From: Stemphylium vesicarium
Taxonomy: Eukaryota; Ascomycota; Dothideomycetes; Pleosporales; Pleosporaceae
Direction of reading: 5' to 3'
DNA: 64,000 nucleotides
Assembly: GCA_004380135.1 (NCBI GenBank)
Contig: QXCR01000067.1
Location: forward strand, 62,001-126,000
Shown here piece after piece: positions 45,181 to 55,866 of this stretch. The notes under the pieces were generated by a model. It was given only the letters and a program-made list of their open reading frames with translations, had not been told where the DNA came from and did not search any database. Both the position numbers and the translations under genes were made by a program. Position 1 is the first letter of the stretch. Each line of letters starts with the position of its first letter.

Positions 45181-46752
45181 ATGTTGTTTGATAGCGCTGT
45201 ATCCCGGTCTTCCCTTCTTTGCGCTCTCGCATTGCATGCGACCCTCAGCAAGGCCGCGACACTTTTCCAAGGCGGAACAGTGATCGCCTGGGATAAATCT
45301 GCCGACTATCTCGATGTCATCCGCAATGGCTCCGTTCTAGTCGAGGACGATTCCATCTCTGCTGTCTATTCAGGGTCATACAACGGCACCTTGCCCTCCG
45401 ACCTTGAAGTCGTAGATGCGACCAACGACAGAATCTCAACAGGCTTCATCGACACACACCGGCACAGCTGGCAAACGGCCTTCAAGACCTTGGGCTCCAA
45501 CACAACTCTGCAGCGATACTTTGAACGTTATGGCACCAACTCGCCCTCCAGCACGATGCTTACGCCCGAGGATGTGTACATTGGTCAGCTCGTCGGAATT
45601 TATGAGGCTATAAACGGGGGAGTTACGACGATCGTGGACTTCCCACACTGCACCTGGTCAGTAGCGCACGCAATGGCCGCGTTAAACGCAACGTTTGAAA
45701 GCGGCGTCAGGGCGGAATTTGCTTACTACTTCCAAAACTATCAAAATTTCACAGTCGAAGGCCAGACAGACCTATTCCAGAATCTTGTATCCGATGCACG
45801 ATTCCACGACTCGCCCACGAACCTTGGTATCTCGTATGATGGCTTCAGTGGCGCGAACATGAGCCAGACCCGCGCAATCTTGGATCTAGCAGTGCAAGTC
45901 AAATTCCATCAAGGCGCGCGACAAAACTAACCTGCCGTCAGCGAACACAACGTATCCGTAGTGACCACACATGCCAACGGCGGCGTCTACGGCGCCCCAA
46001 ACTTCCCAGAGGTCTTGCAGACATTCGACTTCCTCAACAAATCCATTCCTATCATCTTCGCGCACGCCAGCTACCACACACCCACGGATGCGCAACTTTT
46101 ACGCCAACACAACCACTACATCTCCACGACCCCAGAATCCGAGATGCATTACGGCCACCTGCACCCAAACAGCCACCTCATCATGGACCAGCAGGCGCTA
46201 GGCATCGACACCCATTTCACCTTCTCGTCGGATATCCTAACTCAGGCGCGATTATGGCTCCAGAGCGTGCGAAAGATCTTTTACACCCAAGTCGTGGATC
46301 ACCGCCACCTCCCCGCTGAAAATCCAATGTCAGTGAACCAAGCTTTTCTGCTAGCCACTCGTAGCGGCGCGCTCTCATTGCGGCGGTCTGATATCGGTGT
46401 TTTGTCCACGGGAGCCAAGGCAGATTTGCTCGTATGGAACGGTCGTGCTCCCAGCGTACTTGGTTGGACTGATCCCGTCGCGGCGATAATGCTGCATGCG
46501 AACGTGGGCGATATCAAGCACGTCATGGTTAATGGGAAGTTCAAGAAGCGCGATGGACAGCTTACCGTACCTGAGTATACGGCGCTACAGGATCGCTTCC
46601 TAGAGAGCGCGAAGAGAGTTCAAGAGATTTGGAAGCAGATGCCACTTCCTGTTACGGCGGGCGAGGCTGAGAGCGGGATTCCTTACGAGAAGCCAACGCA
46701 CGCGGACATTGCAAAAGGTGAAGGAACTGGCTATGGCCCGTTGTTCGTCTAG
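45181..46752 (+). CDS. Secreted amidohydrolase (TRZ/ATZ-like metal hydrolase), 507 aa, with a GC-AG intron
   Basis: ATG at 45181 starts a signal peptide (SSLLCALALHATLSKAA). The metal-dependent amidohydrolase fold is shown by the N-terminal composite part GGTVIAWD, GFIDTHRHSWQTAF (first His pair), GGVTTIVDFPH, SVVTTHANGG, IIFAHASYH, FTFSSDILTQARLW (metal-binding Asp) and STGAKADLLVWNG near the end. These fit the cytosine/guanine deaminase and chlorohydrolase branch. The open frame meets a stop at 45928, and only an intron at 45894-45941 restores it: 5' GCAAGT, branch CTAAC, 3' GTCAG, 48 nt. It yields LDLAVEHNVSVVTTH. This is a GC-AG intron. Substrate unknown. Confidence 0.88.
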
Positions 46753-47060
46753 CGGCACATAGAGGACGTTGGAAAATGGATCTTGACCGGTGAAGGAAAA
46801 ACACTGCTGTAAGAAGGTCAACGTGCTAATATTTTCGATGGTTCTCTGCTACGTGCGAGTCTACAGCCGGTCACATTATGCAAGATTTGGAACCAGGTCA
46901 TGATTGGACAATGTATAATATTGAGGGTACGCTGCGACCATCTACAAAAGCCCTTCATATCGCCTAACCTCTCTCCCATGGCCGACCCACTTTGATCCCC
47001 CGGTCGCTTGCTTGCACTATCACACTCGATAAGTCTTGAAAGGTTATGTGCACCCGCAAC
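46753..47060. other. Intergenic, no gene seen
   Basis: A short gap of 308 bp between convergent genes. Nothing recognised. Confidence 0.5.
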
Positions 47061-47591
47061 TTAGCCCCTCTTTCCTGGATAGATACTCATCACACCGAAG
47101 GCGAAAGGGAAGCTGCCCCTGTCTCCTATCATTACTTCATAAGTTCCATGACCAAAGTTCATGCGGACCGTCTCAAGATACGAGCCCCCATCAGCGACAG
47201 TGATGAAATAATTCAAAGTGTTGCCGACCATGGTGGTACTGATGATGATGCCTTGCACAATGAACTTGAATTTCCCGTTCTGTCCCCAGCACGAGCGAGC
47301 GAGGTCTCTGATCTCTCTCTTCGCAAGGTTCCTCGTCACAAGGGCGTCGTCGGCAAGAGGCGAATCGATGGTGTCCCTGGGATGCTGTAAGTAAAGGTGT
47401 TGTTTCTCTGCGTCGGAGATCCTACAAGTTGGCTCGGGCTGCAACTTGGTTGACTTCCCCAGAGCTGGTGCTGAGAATAGGGGTTAGCACGGTAGGTCAT
47501 TTGGATATGTTCGATCGTCTTACCTGGGGATTCCGAGTGAGAGGGCCAACGGCGCTGAGACCGAAAGAAGAGCGAAAGTGAAGAACTTCAT
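47061..47591 (-). CDS. Small secreted protein, effector-like, 142 aa (splice uncertain)
   Basis: ATG at 47591 opens a signal peptide MKFFTFALLSVSAPLALS. The donor GTAAGA is at 47523. The nearby acceptor (CTCAG at 47471, with CTAAC just upstream) puts the following exon out of frame and ends after 17 codons. To reach the long open frame an acceptor at 47422 (CTTGTAG) is needed, giving a 102-nt intron and a mature protein beginning about ISDAEKQHLYLQ. The mature part has one or two Cys only, a basic K/R-rich middle and a beta-rich C-terminus (FIVQGIIISTTMVGNTLNYF). I cannot name it. Its secretion signal and the gene-poor setting make it a candidate effector, without functional proof. Confidence 0.5.
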
Positions 47592-48009
47592 GGTTGATGA
47601 TTGTGAAGGATGAGATTGCCGGGGAATGTAGAAGTTTGATGCACTATTTTGGGGAGCGTTTGCAATGGCTTTATATCCCTTATACATGCCGTGGGGATGC
47701 ATTGATTTGCATCCTTGTTTGAATCCAAGGGATCAGTCACTGGAGTCTCGACTTGACAAAGTTCTACAGCTGCGACTACTCAAAATCAAGTTGGGATACG
47801 AGCTGACGGACCTACCAAGACCTTGGAAGATAGCTGACATCGTGGGATATCTGGGTACCTTGCAGGAGTGACTACTGCCCACGGACGCTGCTGCAATGTG
47901 CGGAAACTTTCCCTGGGTGAGAGCGGCGCCTTGGTAGGTCGCAAAGTTTAGCAGTAGAAAGGCTGTAGAGGCCTCAGACAGCTGTACTTCAGTGCTTCCA
48001 TGTGAATGC

Positions 48010-48078
48010 ATTCACTGCTTACGAGTAGAGATATTCACTGCTTACTGGTAAGAACATTCGCTGCTTACGGGTAGGAAT
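48010..48078 (+). repeat. Tandem repeat, three 23-bp units
   Basis: Units start at 48010, 48033 and 48056, each close to ATTCACTGCTTACGAGTAG plus four bases, with a few substitutions. The period is exact at 23 bp. No function is evident. Confidence 0.8.
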
Positions 48079-48497
48079 AAAGATCGATATTCTATTTTCC
48101 AGTTCACATCCGCGCCTGACACCTGTCAACAGGTAGCGTAGCTCGATTGAGCCACGGAGCAGTGGTTCGTTGATGACACTCACCCTTCTGGGGAAAGCTC
48201 TAGGCCTTCTCCTGTAACAAAGTTTCGGATTATGTATGAGAAAACGTGCTTGGGTCCAATCGCACGAGGATCTGACTTCAAAGTTCTAGTTTGGTATAGG
48301 TATGAATACCATCTCAATGCGGTTACAACCATCCCAGTCCTCAATTCAATTCCCCACGACGAGCGCATAAACAAGACGACTCAGATAGCAGTTTGTGGTC
48401 GAAAGCACGGACAATCCATGATAGGAAAGAAGAAGGTAACTCGTTGAAGCTTGGCAGGGCGGCCGGCCCTTGCTCCGACGCGTCAAAGCGTGGTACC

Positions 48498-48760
48498 TTA
48501 AAACACATTTCACTCTAGACAGGCGTTCAACCGTACAAGTGAGCATTTGCTATTATCAAAACTAAAGTACCACCCAAGAGGTCCAGACGACCCAGGCTCA
48601 GCAGCGGTGTGGTGAATGTAATCGTTGCAACCGGAGGTATCAACTTCTAGCAGGACCATACTCCGACGCTCTATGGTTTTAAACACGTTGCTTGCTAGAA
48701 ATGGGTGTCCAATCGTACGAGTGAGATTCTGCTACTAACAAATGTAAGCACCAATCAAAG
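48498..48760 (+). repeat. Two diverged copies of a roughly 185-bp unit
   Basis: The segment around 48498-48570 (AACACATTTCACTCTAGACAGG..., AACCGTACAAGTGAG) is repeated at about 48680-48755 (AAACACGTTGCTTGCTAG..., AATCGTACGAGTGAG). The two copies share blocks in the same order but differ at many sites. A third weaker copy may follow. Old duplication or a decayed element. Confidence 0.45.
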
Positions 48761-49080
48761 GCTTGGCACAACCCAAAGTCAGCGTCGGAGTTAAGTATAT
48801 AATCGCTGTCATCCTAGGCACATGCTCAGGTTAAGCTTCAATGAAACTTAAACTTTCGACAGGTGACAAGCCACCACAAAGTTCGGATTACTCGACGCCA
48901 AACTTTGACAGCCTACGTTTTGTCCTAGAAACATGTATTCACACTTGGCAATTGTGCGCTCTGCTCGAGATGAAGGTATATAAGTATAGTTGAATGCTCT
49001 ACGACCTTGGCCATTCACTCACTCCATTGTATCCCTCTTCAGCACCACATTCAGTTCATCAAACAACCAAATCAGCCATC

Positions 49081-49563
49081 ATGAAGCTCACCACCGCCGT
49101 CTCTCTGTAAAAAGACCCCCCCAAGGCCCAACCGATCCGATCCATCTACTAACCATTCCAAAAAGCCTGGGATTTCTCAGCCTCGCCAGCGCCGAAGCTT
49201 GGGACCGCTGCTTCTGCCACGCTCGCGGAGTAGAAAACAAGTGTGCTACCGTCAATGCCTGCTCCCAATTTGCCGATCGTGCATGGGGTAAGTGCTGATC
49301 AAGTCCCCCGGTTCCGTTATGCAAGAAAAAAAAACTAAATGTAATTCTTCAGATGGCAGCGCCGTAAGCGAACATACTGGATCACATATAAGTCAGATGC
49401 TAACCCGTACAAGTGCGTCGCCCAGCCGTTCACTAAGAAGATCCAAGGCACTGAGTTTTACAACTCCTGCGTCAAGTTCCTTGGTGGTGCAGACAGTTGC
49501 TGCACGCGTCAAGAAAGGGTGGGAGGCCCATCTTTCCGTTCAGGTGGCTGCCAGGGCACCTAA
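49081..49563 (+). CDS. Small secreted cysteine-rich protein, effector-like, 102 aa, with an 11-nt exon
   Basis: A spliced gene not visible as one open frame. ATG at 49081 begins MKLTTAVSL; exon 1 is 26 nt. Introns 49107-49165, 49288-49352 and 49364-49413 all have GT-AG ends, the first and third with CTAAC branch points. They leave an 11-nt exon (49353-49363) and a final exon to TAA at 49561-49563. The signal peptide ends about residue 20 (SLASAEA). The mature peptide carries nine Cys: RCFCHARGVENKC, VNACSQF, SACVAQP, NSCVKFL, ADSCCTR, GGCQGT. Such size and Cys content are usual for secreted fungal effectors or antimicrobial-type proteins. No closer family is recognised. The alternative frame of exon 4 (arising if intron 3 is retained) has no Cys. 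Confidence 0.72.
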
Positions 49564-50214
49564 AGAATTGGGGGCCGATTCTAGGTGGCTCGGGGGTCTT
49601 GAACTGTTTAGATAGCATAATCATCGAGGGTGGGTGATTTAAGGGCATAGCAGGTGACAGGTTCGCTATTCTTTATCTCTCGCGGAACGAACGGCAGAGG
49701 AAGCGATTTGAATTTCTATCTTGAGAACTTTTGATAGGGCAGTTCTCCATGTCAGTTACAAGAACAATATATTTCCTGCCGTTTCTCCAACCGAAGATCT
49801 CTATTATTGTTTGCGTCATGACTTAAGGTAGGTTAGTTTAAGGCTCTTGGGCCACTCGGCGGCATGCTTATGATGTTTAGACCTAGTACTGCATTAGTCT
49901 TAGGATAGGCATAGAGAGAAGCAATTTTGGCTCAAGATACTGGGCCTTATTAAAGAGGTCAACGATGAGAAGTCGGAGGTAGTAATCAATGCTAGCGCAT
50001 AAACAGTATAAAAGTACGGTGGAATATCAGGTACTTGAACAAGAATGGAAGGAATTCACGACATTCTTTCGCAGGGGCCGCTCGCGGGGTCTAGATGCTC
50101 TACGAGAATCAAGCTGTCTTCAAATCATATATGAAACTTCTTTTTCATTAGTAAGGGCGAACCTAGCATATCTAGGTAGATGTTATGTTAGTTTACGACT
50201 GCTCCTCCCAATTC
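49564..50214. other. Gene-poor stretch, no gene seen
   Basis: About 650 bp of A+T-richer sequence. No repeat, RNA gene or plausible coding frame. Confidence 0.5.
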
Positions 50215-50812
50215 TTACTGCTCTAGAATGTCCTTGACCTCCCCAAAAGCCTTGAGGATCTGATCCTTCGCTCCGGCTTCAGTCCACGCTTTCCAGGTGT
50301 CGTTGCCCAATTTACCGTCGTTGATGGCGGTCATCACGTCGTTGCCAGGGGCGAAGGCGAGCTTGACCTTGGTCGGGGTGACCTTCAACTTCATGACCAG
50401 CTCTAGGCTCTCGCTGAGGTACTTTTTTGGCGCGCTCCCCGCTCTGCGTGCTGTAGCTGATGATGGCCACGGGCTTCCCGGGCCATTCGTTGTATAGGTA
50501 ACCGATGGCGTTCTCAGTGCCCTCCGACATGCTGCCGTTGTACTCGGGGATAACAAAGACGTAGCCCTAGAAAGAGATGATGGCCTCGCTCCATTTCCTG
50601 GAGGGGTCCTTGGTGAACTGCTGCATGCCCGGGACCGTAGCGGGCATAGCGGGCTCGTCATAGATCGGCAGGTTGAAGTCGGCGATGGACAGAGGTTCGA
50701 CCTGTAGCTTGTGTTCCGGGCGTGACTTGATCATCTCGAAAACCCAATCTGCAACGTCGGTTCCCGCACTGAGGGTGCGGGTGCTGCCGGTGATAAGAGC
50801 GATTTTGGACAT
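50215..50812 (-). pseudogene. NADPH-dependent FMN reductase, broken by a stop and a frameshift
   Basis: A flavodoxin-like NAD(P)H:FMN/quinone reductase. ATG at 50812 (MSKIALITGSTR). The family's phosphate-binding start, then WSEAIISF[stop]GYVFVIPEYNGS: the TAG sits where family members have an acidic residue before the G-Y-V-F-V strand, and the same frame resumes at once. A second break lies at a run of six A (about 50432), after GERAKK; the remaining C-terminus (KKYLSESLELVMKLKV...KAFGEVKDILEQ) is in another frame. Both breaks could be true decay; the homopolymer one could be a sequencing error. An intron ending at TTTCTAG is conceivable but would need an extra donor within conserved sequence. 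Probably inactive. Confidence 0.75.
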
Positions 50813-52624
50813 GGTTGCTGATTCCGCAATGATTCTGAACACGAGAGACTGGCAAATGAAAGAGTGTAGGGGATCACTCTTGCCACTAGGTAAGGTCTAG
50901 CAGAATGGACAAGAAAACAAATTTAAATATCTCTTATCCTCCAGCGAGGTGTAGAGGCGGGAATTTACCCGCCCTACAGATTAAGCCCGCGCACGGTTGT
51001 GACCCTTCCTGAACCAAATTAGCAACCAATGGGTATTCAGACACATGTTTTGACTCTTCCAAAAAAAAAACACAGGCTTACCAAGCTTAACCGCGTAGCG
51101 GGCCAGACGGTGAAGCGAGCCACCTAGTTACTATGACAGAACCTTAACTTCAGCACGCGATAACTCCACCAATGAAAATCCAATGAAGGCTGCGCTTGCA
51201 GCGATAGAAACGCTAGGACTAGAAGAACAACGTATCAGGAGTAGCTTATCAGTTGTCAGCCCTTAGATAAGGGATGGTAGCGGCGTCGCTAAGAGCCTTG
51301 TCTAAGTAAGTACATATGCACGTATCCTAGTCAAGTTGTTCTTTACGGTGAAAGGTAAGCCGCATCGAGTTACTTCGCTATGAAAGAGAAACGTTTCTAG
51401 AAAGACCATGGCTATTGTTGCTACGTATCGGCTATTGCTGCCAATTCACTGGAAACGTATCTTGAGTCCGGCTGGTAGAAGGCATCTTGTCTCCCGCGTG
51501 CAACAGTTGAAGTCAAAATTGCGCTATGTCACATCTTGCTCAGGTATGATTTTAAGCTGGCAGAGGGGACCACACCCACTGCCATGAAAATGGGCTGGAA
51601 TTTGGTTGCGGATCCGATGGCATAATTGAAGATTCAGCGCCGTGAGGGAATAGACGAAAGTATCCTCCTTGGTTGAATAAGGAATGCTTGCATTTATAGC
51701 GACGATGAACTGTTGGGCAGGTAGTAAACAACAATTCAAAGAGCTCATAAGGGTAGCGTGATAGCCGCAACGAAATCGCGGCCTTCGTCGTTTAAAATAA
51801 CATCGGATTTCCTAGAGCGTATACCTTAGTAGAGCTCCTGACTATAGCCTACCTATAAACCAAGCTTGCCGCACTTGAGAATGGCTTAAAAGGGGCTTTC
51901 TCCTGCGGTTTCTGGGGTCAATTCACTGTGTTCATGCCTCCGGTCGGCCGTCCAACTGTCCTGCCTTAACATAGCCCAGCCTTGCTCCTTGAAGATGTCG
52001 TGGAACTTGAACAGGTCGTTAAGGCTGTATGGAATGCCCTTCGCGTCCATGTAGTCCGCAGCCCCCTTAATGCGGGACCCTTTTGGTGTATCAATTTCGG
52101 AAATACCCCTTCTTGACATTGCAAAGAAAATGCGCGCAGAAAGTCCCTGCATTAATAGGGTGGTGGTGGAGTAATTGAGCATTAAAGTTGGGATCTTGTT
52201 GAGATGATCGTTTGTTGGGGTGCGCGGCTTACGCAGTGGGGGCTCATTTTTGCTCGGCGCGTGGCGAGCAAAATCCCTTGATCCGTAATAGCCTAATTTG
52301 CTGCAGGCCTATGCGCTTACTCTGTGGCTTCAGACTACACCCTTTCCAGAAGGTCCTACATGCCTTGCGGAACATGCTTTACGACCTGTTTGGCTAGGTA
52401 TCTCCGTAATCCTAACTTGTAGGATTTGTCTAGGGTACAAATCCTACCACCAATCTTGTTGCCAATCAAGAAACAAGCCACCCAATTTAGCAGATGGATA
52501 ATAACGGGATGGATCCCGTCCTTATTTTTTTTTGCCTTTTTTCTTTCAGTAGTTTGCCAAAACATTCTTTCTGGTTCGCAGGCTGCTGCGCTACCTTTTC
52601 ACGTTAGAGTACAGTACCGGTACT
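50813..52624. other. 1.8-kb gene-poor stretch with a possible transposase relic
   Basis: The only coding-like piece is the relic at 51886-52182. The remainder shows no gene. Poly-A and poly-T runs occur at 51061 and 52526. Confidence 0.5.
51886..52182 (-). mobile_element. Possible transposase N-terminal relic (Tc1/mariner-like)
   Basis: A 99-codon frame contains GSRIKGAADYMDAKGIPYSL, then FHDIFKEQGWAMLRQ, then DRRHEHSELTPETAG. This order (a GxRIKGAxxYM helix, a WAxL turn, DRRxH, PET) resembles from memory the N-terminal DNA-binding region of Tc1/mariner-type elements of Pleosporales. No catalytic DDE region, terminal repeats or full ORF is visible, so any element is truncated. The match is from memory of pattern only. 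Confidence 0.4.
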
Positions 52625-54151
52625 ATGCTTATCCATCCCAACCATGCATCTTGCTGGCGGGCTAGTTTATTCGCGGGACTGTTTTCCATCGTCGCTCTTT
52701 ACATCTTCTTTGCACGCGGTCACATCTCAGCTCTACAACCATTTCCCTCCGCCGGCTCTGCCTCTTCTGCAGACTACCAGACCAACCTCATCTCCTACTG
52801 GAAAGAGCTTGCTAGTTCCCTCGAAGCCGCGCGCCCAGCATGCCCTCCCATCAACGTCACGACCGAGGAAATGTCTGCTGTGGATAGAAACTTTGAACCG
52901 CTTAAGAAGAAAGAGAGACCAGAACGATTATTTCTGCCGGCAGAAGATGAGGTGGAGCTGATGCGTGCACATCGCCGTATGCGCGTCGCAGCCCGACACC
53001 TAGCACCGCTATTACCAGTTGGGGACGAGACCGGTATCGTCACGACTGGCGGATTGAAATTATTCCCTGTCTTGCTTGTATCTTTACGCATGCTTCGGCG
53101 GACGGGATGTACGTTACCGGTCCAAGTTTTCCTCGGTGATCAAGCAGAGTACGAAGAAGTAAAAAGTACATGCGAGGATGTGCTACCGAGTTTAAATGCA
53201 CAGTGTCACGTCGTTGAAGATATCTATTCGACAGCAGATGTTGCCATCGCGCCGCCAGAGCATTTTCAATTCAAAATCCTCGCCATTCTCTTTTCGTCAT
53301 TTAGACATATTCTTTTTCTCGACGCGGATGCATTTCCGGCACACGATCCAACACCTCTCTTCAACGTACGTCGCCTATCCCACAGCTCCAAATCTAAGCT
53401 AACCAACGTTGCGCAAACATAGTCCCCACCATACACAACCCACGGCCTCGTAACGTGGCCCGGATTCTTCGCCAACGTCGCATCCCCGCACTTCTACCAC
53501 ATCGCAGGCATCTCCGAACCGCCACCAACCCGCGGCTCAGAATCAGGCCAACTACTACTGGACAAGAAGCACCATGCTGAAAGTATTCCCATGATGGTGT
53601 ATTACAACTACTTCGGCCCGGACTATTACTATCCCTTACAAGCGCAGGGCGGCCCGGGGCAAGGCGATAAAGAGACGTTTAGCGCTGGTGCAATGGCAGT
53701 AAATGCGCCTGGGCCTTTTTACGCGGTAAAAACCCCCGTGTTAGCCCTCGGGAATCATGTCAATGGACAATACATATTCGCTGGAGCGGGCCAAGCAGAT
53801 CCCATGCAGGATTATATCTATGACCCTCCGTATCCAAACCACATACAACCCAAATACGAACGAAATGAGGAGAAGAACAAAGTTAGGGCGTTCTTCGTGC
53901 ACACAGTGTCTGCGGAAACGAAACTCAATCCGCTGAAGCTTTTGCGCGAGGGCGGCGTGGCGTGGGATGCAAATGGGAATTGGCATAGGATATGGGGGAA
54001 GGAGAAGAACGTGGTGGAAAAATTCGGCTATGATGTGGAGAAAAGGATGTGGGAGTGCGTGGCCGAGGAAGCGTGCAGGACGGATCAGGACGTGTGTATG
54101 GAGGTCAAGGCTTTCTATGCGAAGGTGTTTGGCACGATGCTGCCGAAATAG
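52625..54151 (+). CDS. MNN1-type alpha-1,3-mannosyltransferase (GT71), 489 aa
   Basis: A Golgi type-II membrane enzyme adding alpha-1,3-mannose to protein glycans. ATG at 52625; a short cytosolic tail (MLIHPNHASCWRA) precedes a single membrane anchor (LFAGLFSIVALYIFFA). Catalytic region: GIVTTGGLKLFPVLLVSLRMLR, LPVQVFLGDQAEY, then FRHILFLDADAFPAHDPTPLF with the DxD metal motif. One 57-nt intron (53366-53422) follows immediately. Then LVTWPGFFANVASPHFYHI, SGQLLLDKKHHAES and ALGNHVNGQYIFAG. These are standard MNN1-family segments. Length is typical. Which mannan linkage it extends is not shown. Confidence 0.92.
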
Positions 54152-55151
54152 CGACAGGACTGGGGTTGAAGAACTGCGATTGCTTCACTGTTGTTCCTGC
54201 TTGGCCACCCGCCATTGCCTTGGTACAAGTGGGCTGCTGGATGCGCTTGAAGTGGAGATGCACGTACAGTTTTGCCGGCATCACAACAACGGGTGCTGTG
54301 TATACTACGCACCCCGCCGCACAAAGACTAACCACTAAACGATGCAAGATTGATGTAATCTCACCGATTGTGCGCGTCCCATCGCAATTCCCATGGTACA
54401 CAGTCGGGGTCCTCAACGACGAACCACCAATAACCACCGCATTTTCACAAACACATCCGAATAATGCGCTCTGGCTCTGGCTCTGGCTCTGGCTCCGGCT
54501 CTTGGTGATCGCAGTCACCAACAGCTCGACACACCGATCGACAATGGACACATCACTTCTCAAAAGGAACGTGCTAGACGCAACTAGAAGACGCAGACGC
54601 ACGAAGTGAACGTAATACGCACACAAGGTTTCTTCGTCTCCAGCTGCCTGCATCATCTCTACGTTTCATGTTGGCTTTAAAGAAAGTGATAACCTTGGAC
54701 GAAGGCGGCGTTAGCATTACCTATATTAAACATCAAAGTTCTTTAGGGACTTGGGGCTGTTCACATCCATACCTTATCGCACGATCCATAACCGTAGAGG
54801 CATTTTTCATCTCGTAACAATCTTCAAACGCATGCCAAATGTACGAATCGTAATATTATAACGGTAGAGTTACTATTCAATACAACCACCGTAAAAGCCG
54901 AGAGGTGCCGGGATCTTGGGTTCAACAGCGTGGCTAACTATGTTTTTTTGCCAGCTTAGGCTATTGGATGACGACATCAGTCCAGAAGATCAATCACGTC
55001 GTTGTAGATCTAGACTTGTAAAATTGTCTATATAAACACGGTAAAGTCGTTATTTTTGCAGATGTCTGAGCAAAAACTAGTCACCACATCGTGAATTACG
55101 CTTTCCGCAACACAACTCTGGCAGACAGCAAAGCTTCCGCACCACGCAAGT
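54152..55151. other. Intergenic with a CTCTGG tandem repeat
   Basis: One kilobase downstream of the mannosyltransferase. It includes the short tandem repeat listed below and otherwise A+T-richer sequence with no gene recognised. Confidence 0.5.
54469..54498 (+). repeat. Short tandem repeat (CTCTGG)n
   Basis: Four exact CTCTGG units followed by CTCCGG. A simple hexanucleotide microsatellite in non-coding sequence. Confidence 0.85.
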
Positions 55152-55506
55152 ATGGTCTACTACGCCTATGCAAAGAATGTAAGAATTAACCGAGAGAGAT
55201 GAAGCGCATGTCAACTAACCACCAGTCAAGAGCAATGATGACTGGTCATTCCGCTATACCATAATTGGGCCCTCTTTCCATGAGGTGGATGCTTGGTTCC
55301 GGGCTGTCCAGGGCAAAGTTGGTGACAAAGTCCTTCAGAGAGTCTCTAATGACTTCTATGTGTTCGACAGAACAAAGTTAAACCTTGGAAGAAGCACTAG
55401 TCAGGGAAATGAGGCCCCAGAGTTCATGAACAAGATCATCTTTCAGCTCCTTAGCGACAATGAGGGCAGAAACATCACGACTTTTGTCAATGTACACAAT
55501 GCATAA
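55152..55506 (+). CDS. Hypothetical small protein, 100 aa, two exons
   Basis: ATG at 55152 reads MVYYAYAKN. A 52-nt intron (55179-55230, GTAAGA...CTAACC...CAAG) joins it to SNDDWSFRYTIIGPSFHEVD, followed by AWFRAVQGKVGDKVLQ, FYVFDRTKLNLG and a C-terminus FVNVHNA. No signal peptide, membrane segment or recognised domain. Codon pattern and the splice fit suggest a real gene, but nothing outside this window can support it. It may be a lineage-specific orphan in the gene-poor part of the window. Confidence 0.45.
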
Positions 55507-55866
55507 CGTCATGTTCGAGGGTACAAGTCAAATGTGTATCTCTTAGTACTAGCGACTGTTGAGCTTGTCTCTTCTACAGCCAGTTCAGATAGCTCACAAT
55601 GACAAACAAGTTCGCATCTTACCTATGGCCTTCGTCAGACTATGAGTCCTCACAAAACTCACCAACGACTGACTAGAGGTACTGCGTTCGCCGCATTTGA
55701 TTGGCGCACGACGCAGCCCAGCGTTGGTGAGGCTTCCGCTCGAACTCAAGTAAGAATAAGTCTTGAAGCGGACGGACGTTAAAAGTCGATCAAACCCCAT
55801 ATACAAAACTGTTTCTAATTCCTATAGAGCGTCTTAGTCTAGTCCATCTATGCACCTCATGCCCCT
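55507..55866. other. Intergenic, no gene seen
   Basis: A 360-bp gap between convergent genes. Nothing recognised. Confidence 0.5.

Larger units (their letters stand above)
47592..49080. other. 1.5-kb gene-poor stretch with repeats
   Basis: No coding gene is recognised. It contains a 3 x 23-bp tandem repeat and two diverged copies of a roughly 185-bp unit (listed separately). The rest looks like decayed, A+T-richer sequence, unlike the flanking genes. Confidence 0.55.

Noticed and set aside
49292..49615. A 107-codon plus-strand frame inside the Cys-rich secreted gene
   Set aside because: It reads through intron 3 in a frame without Cys; the spliced frame has a signal peptide and nine Cys.
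54049..54656. 186- and 183-codon frames on opposite strands downstream of the mannosyltransferase
   Set aside because: One is a shadow of the 3' end of the real gene; both run through the CTCTGG repeat and show no domain.
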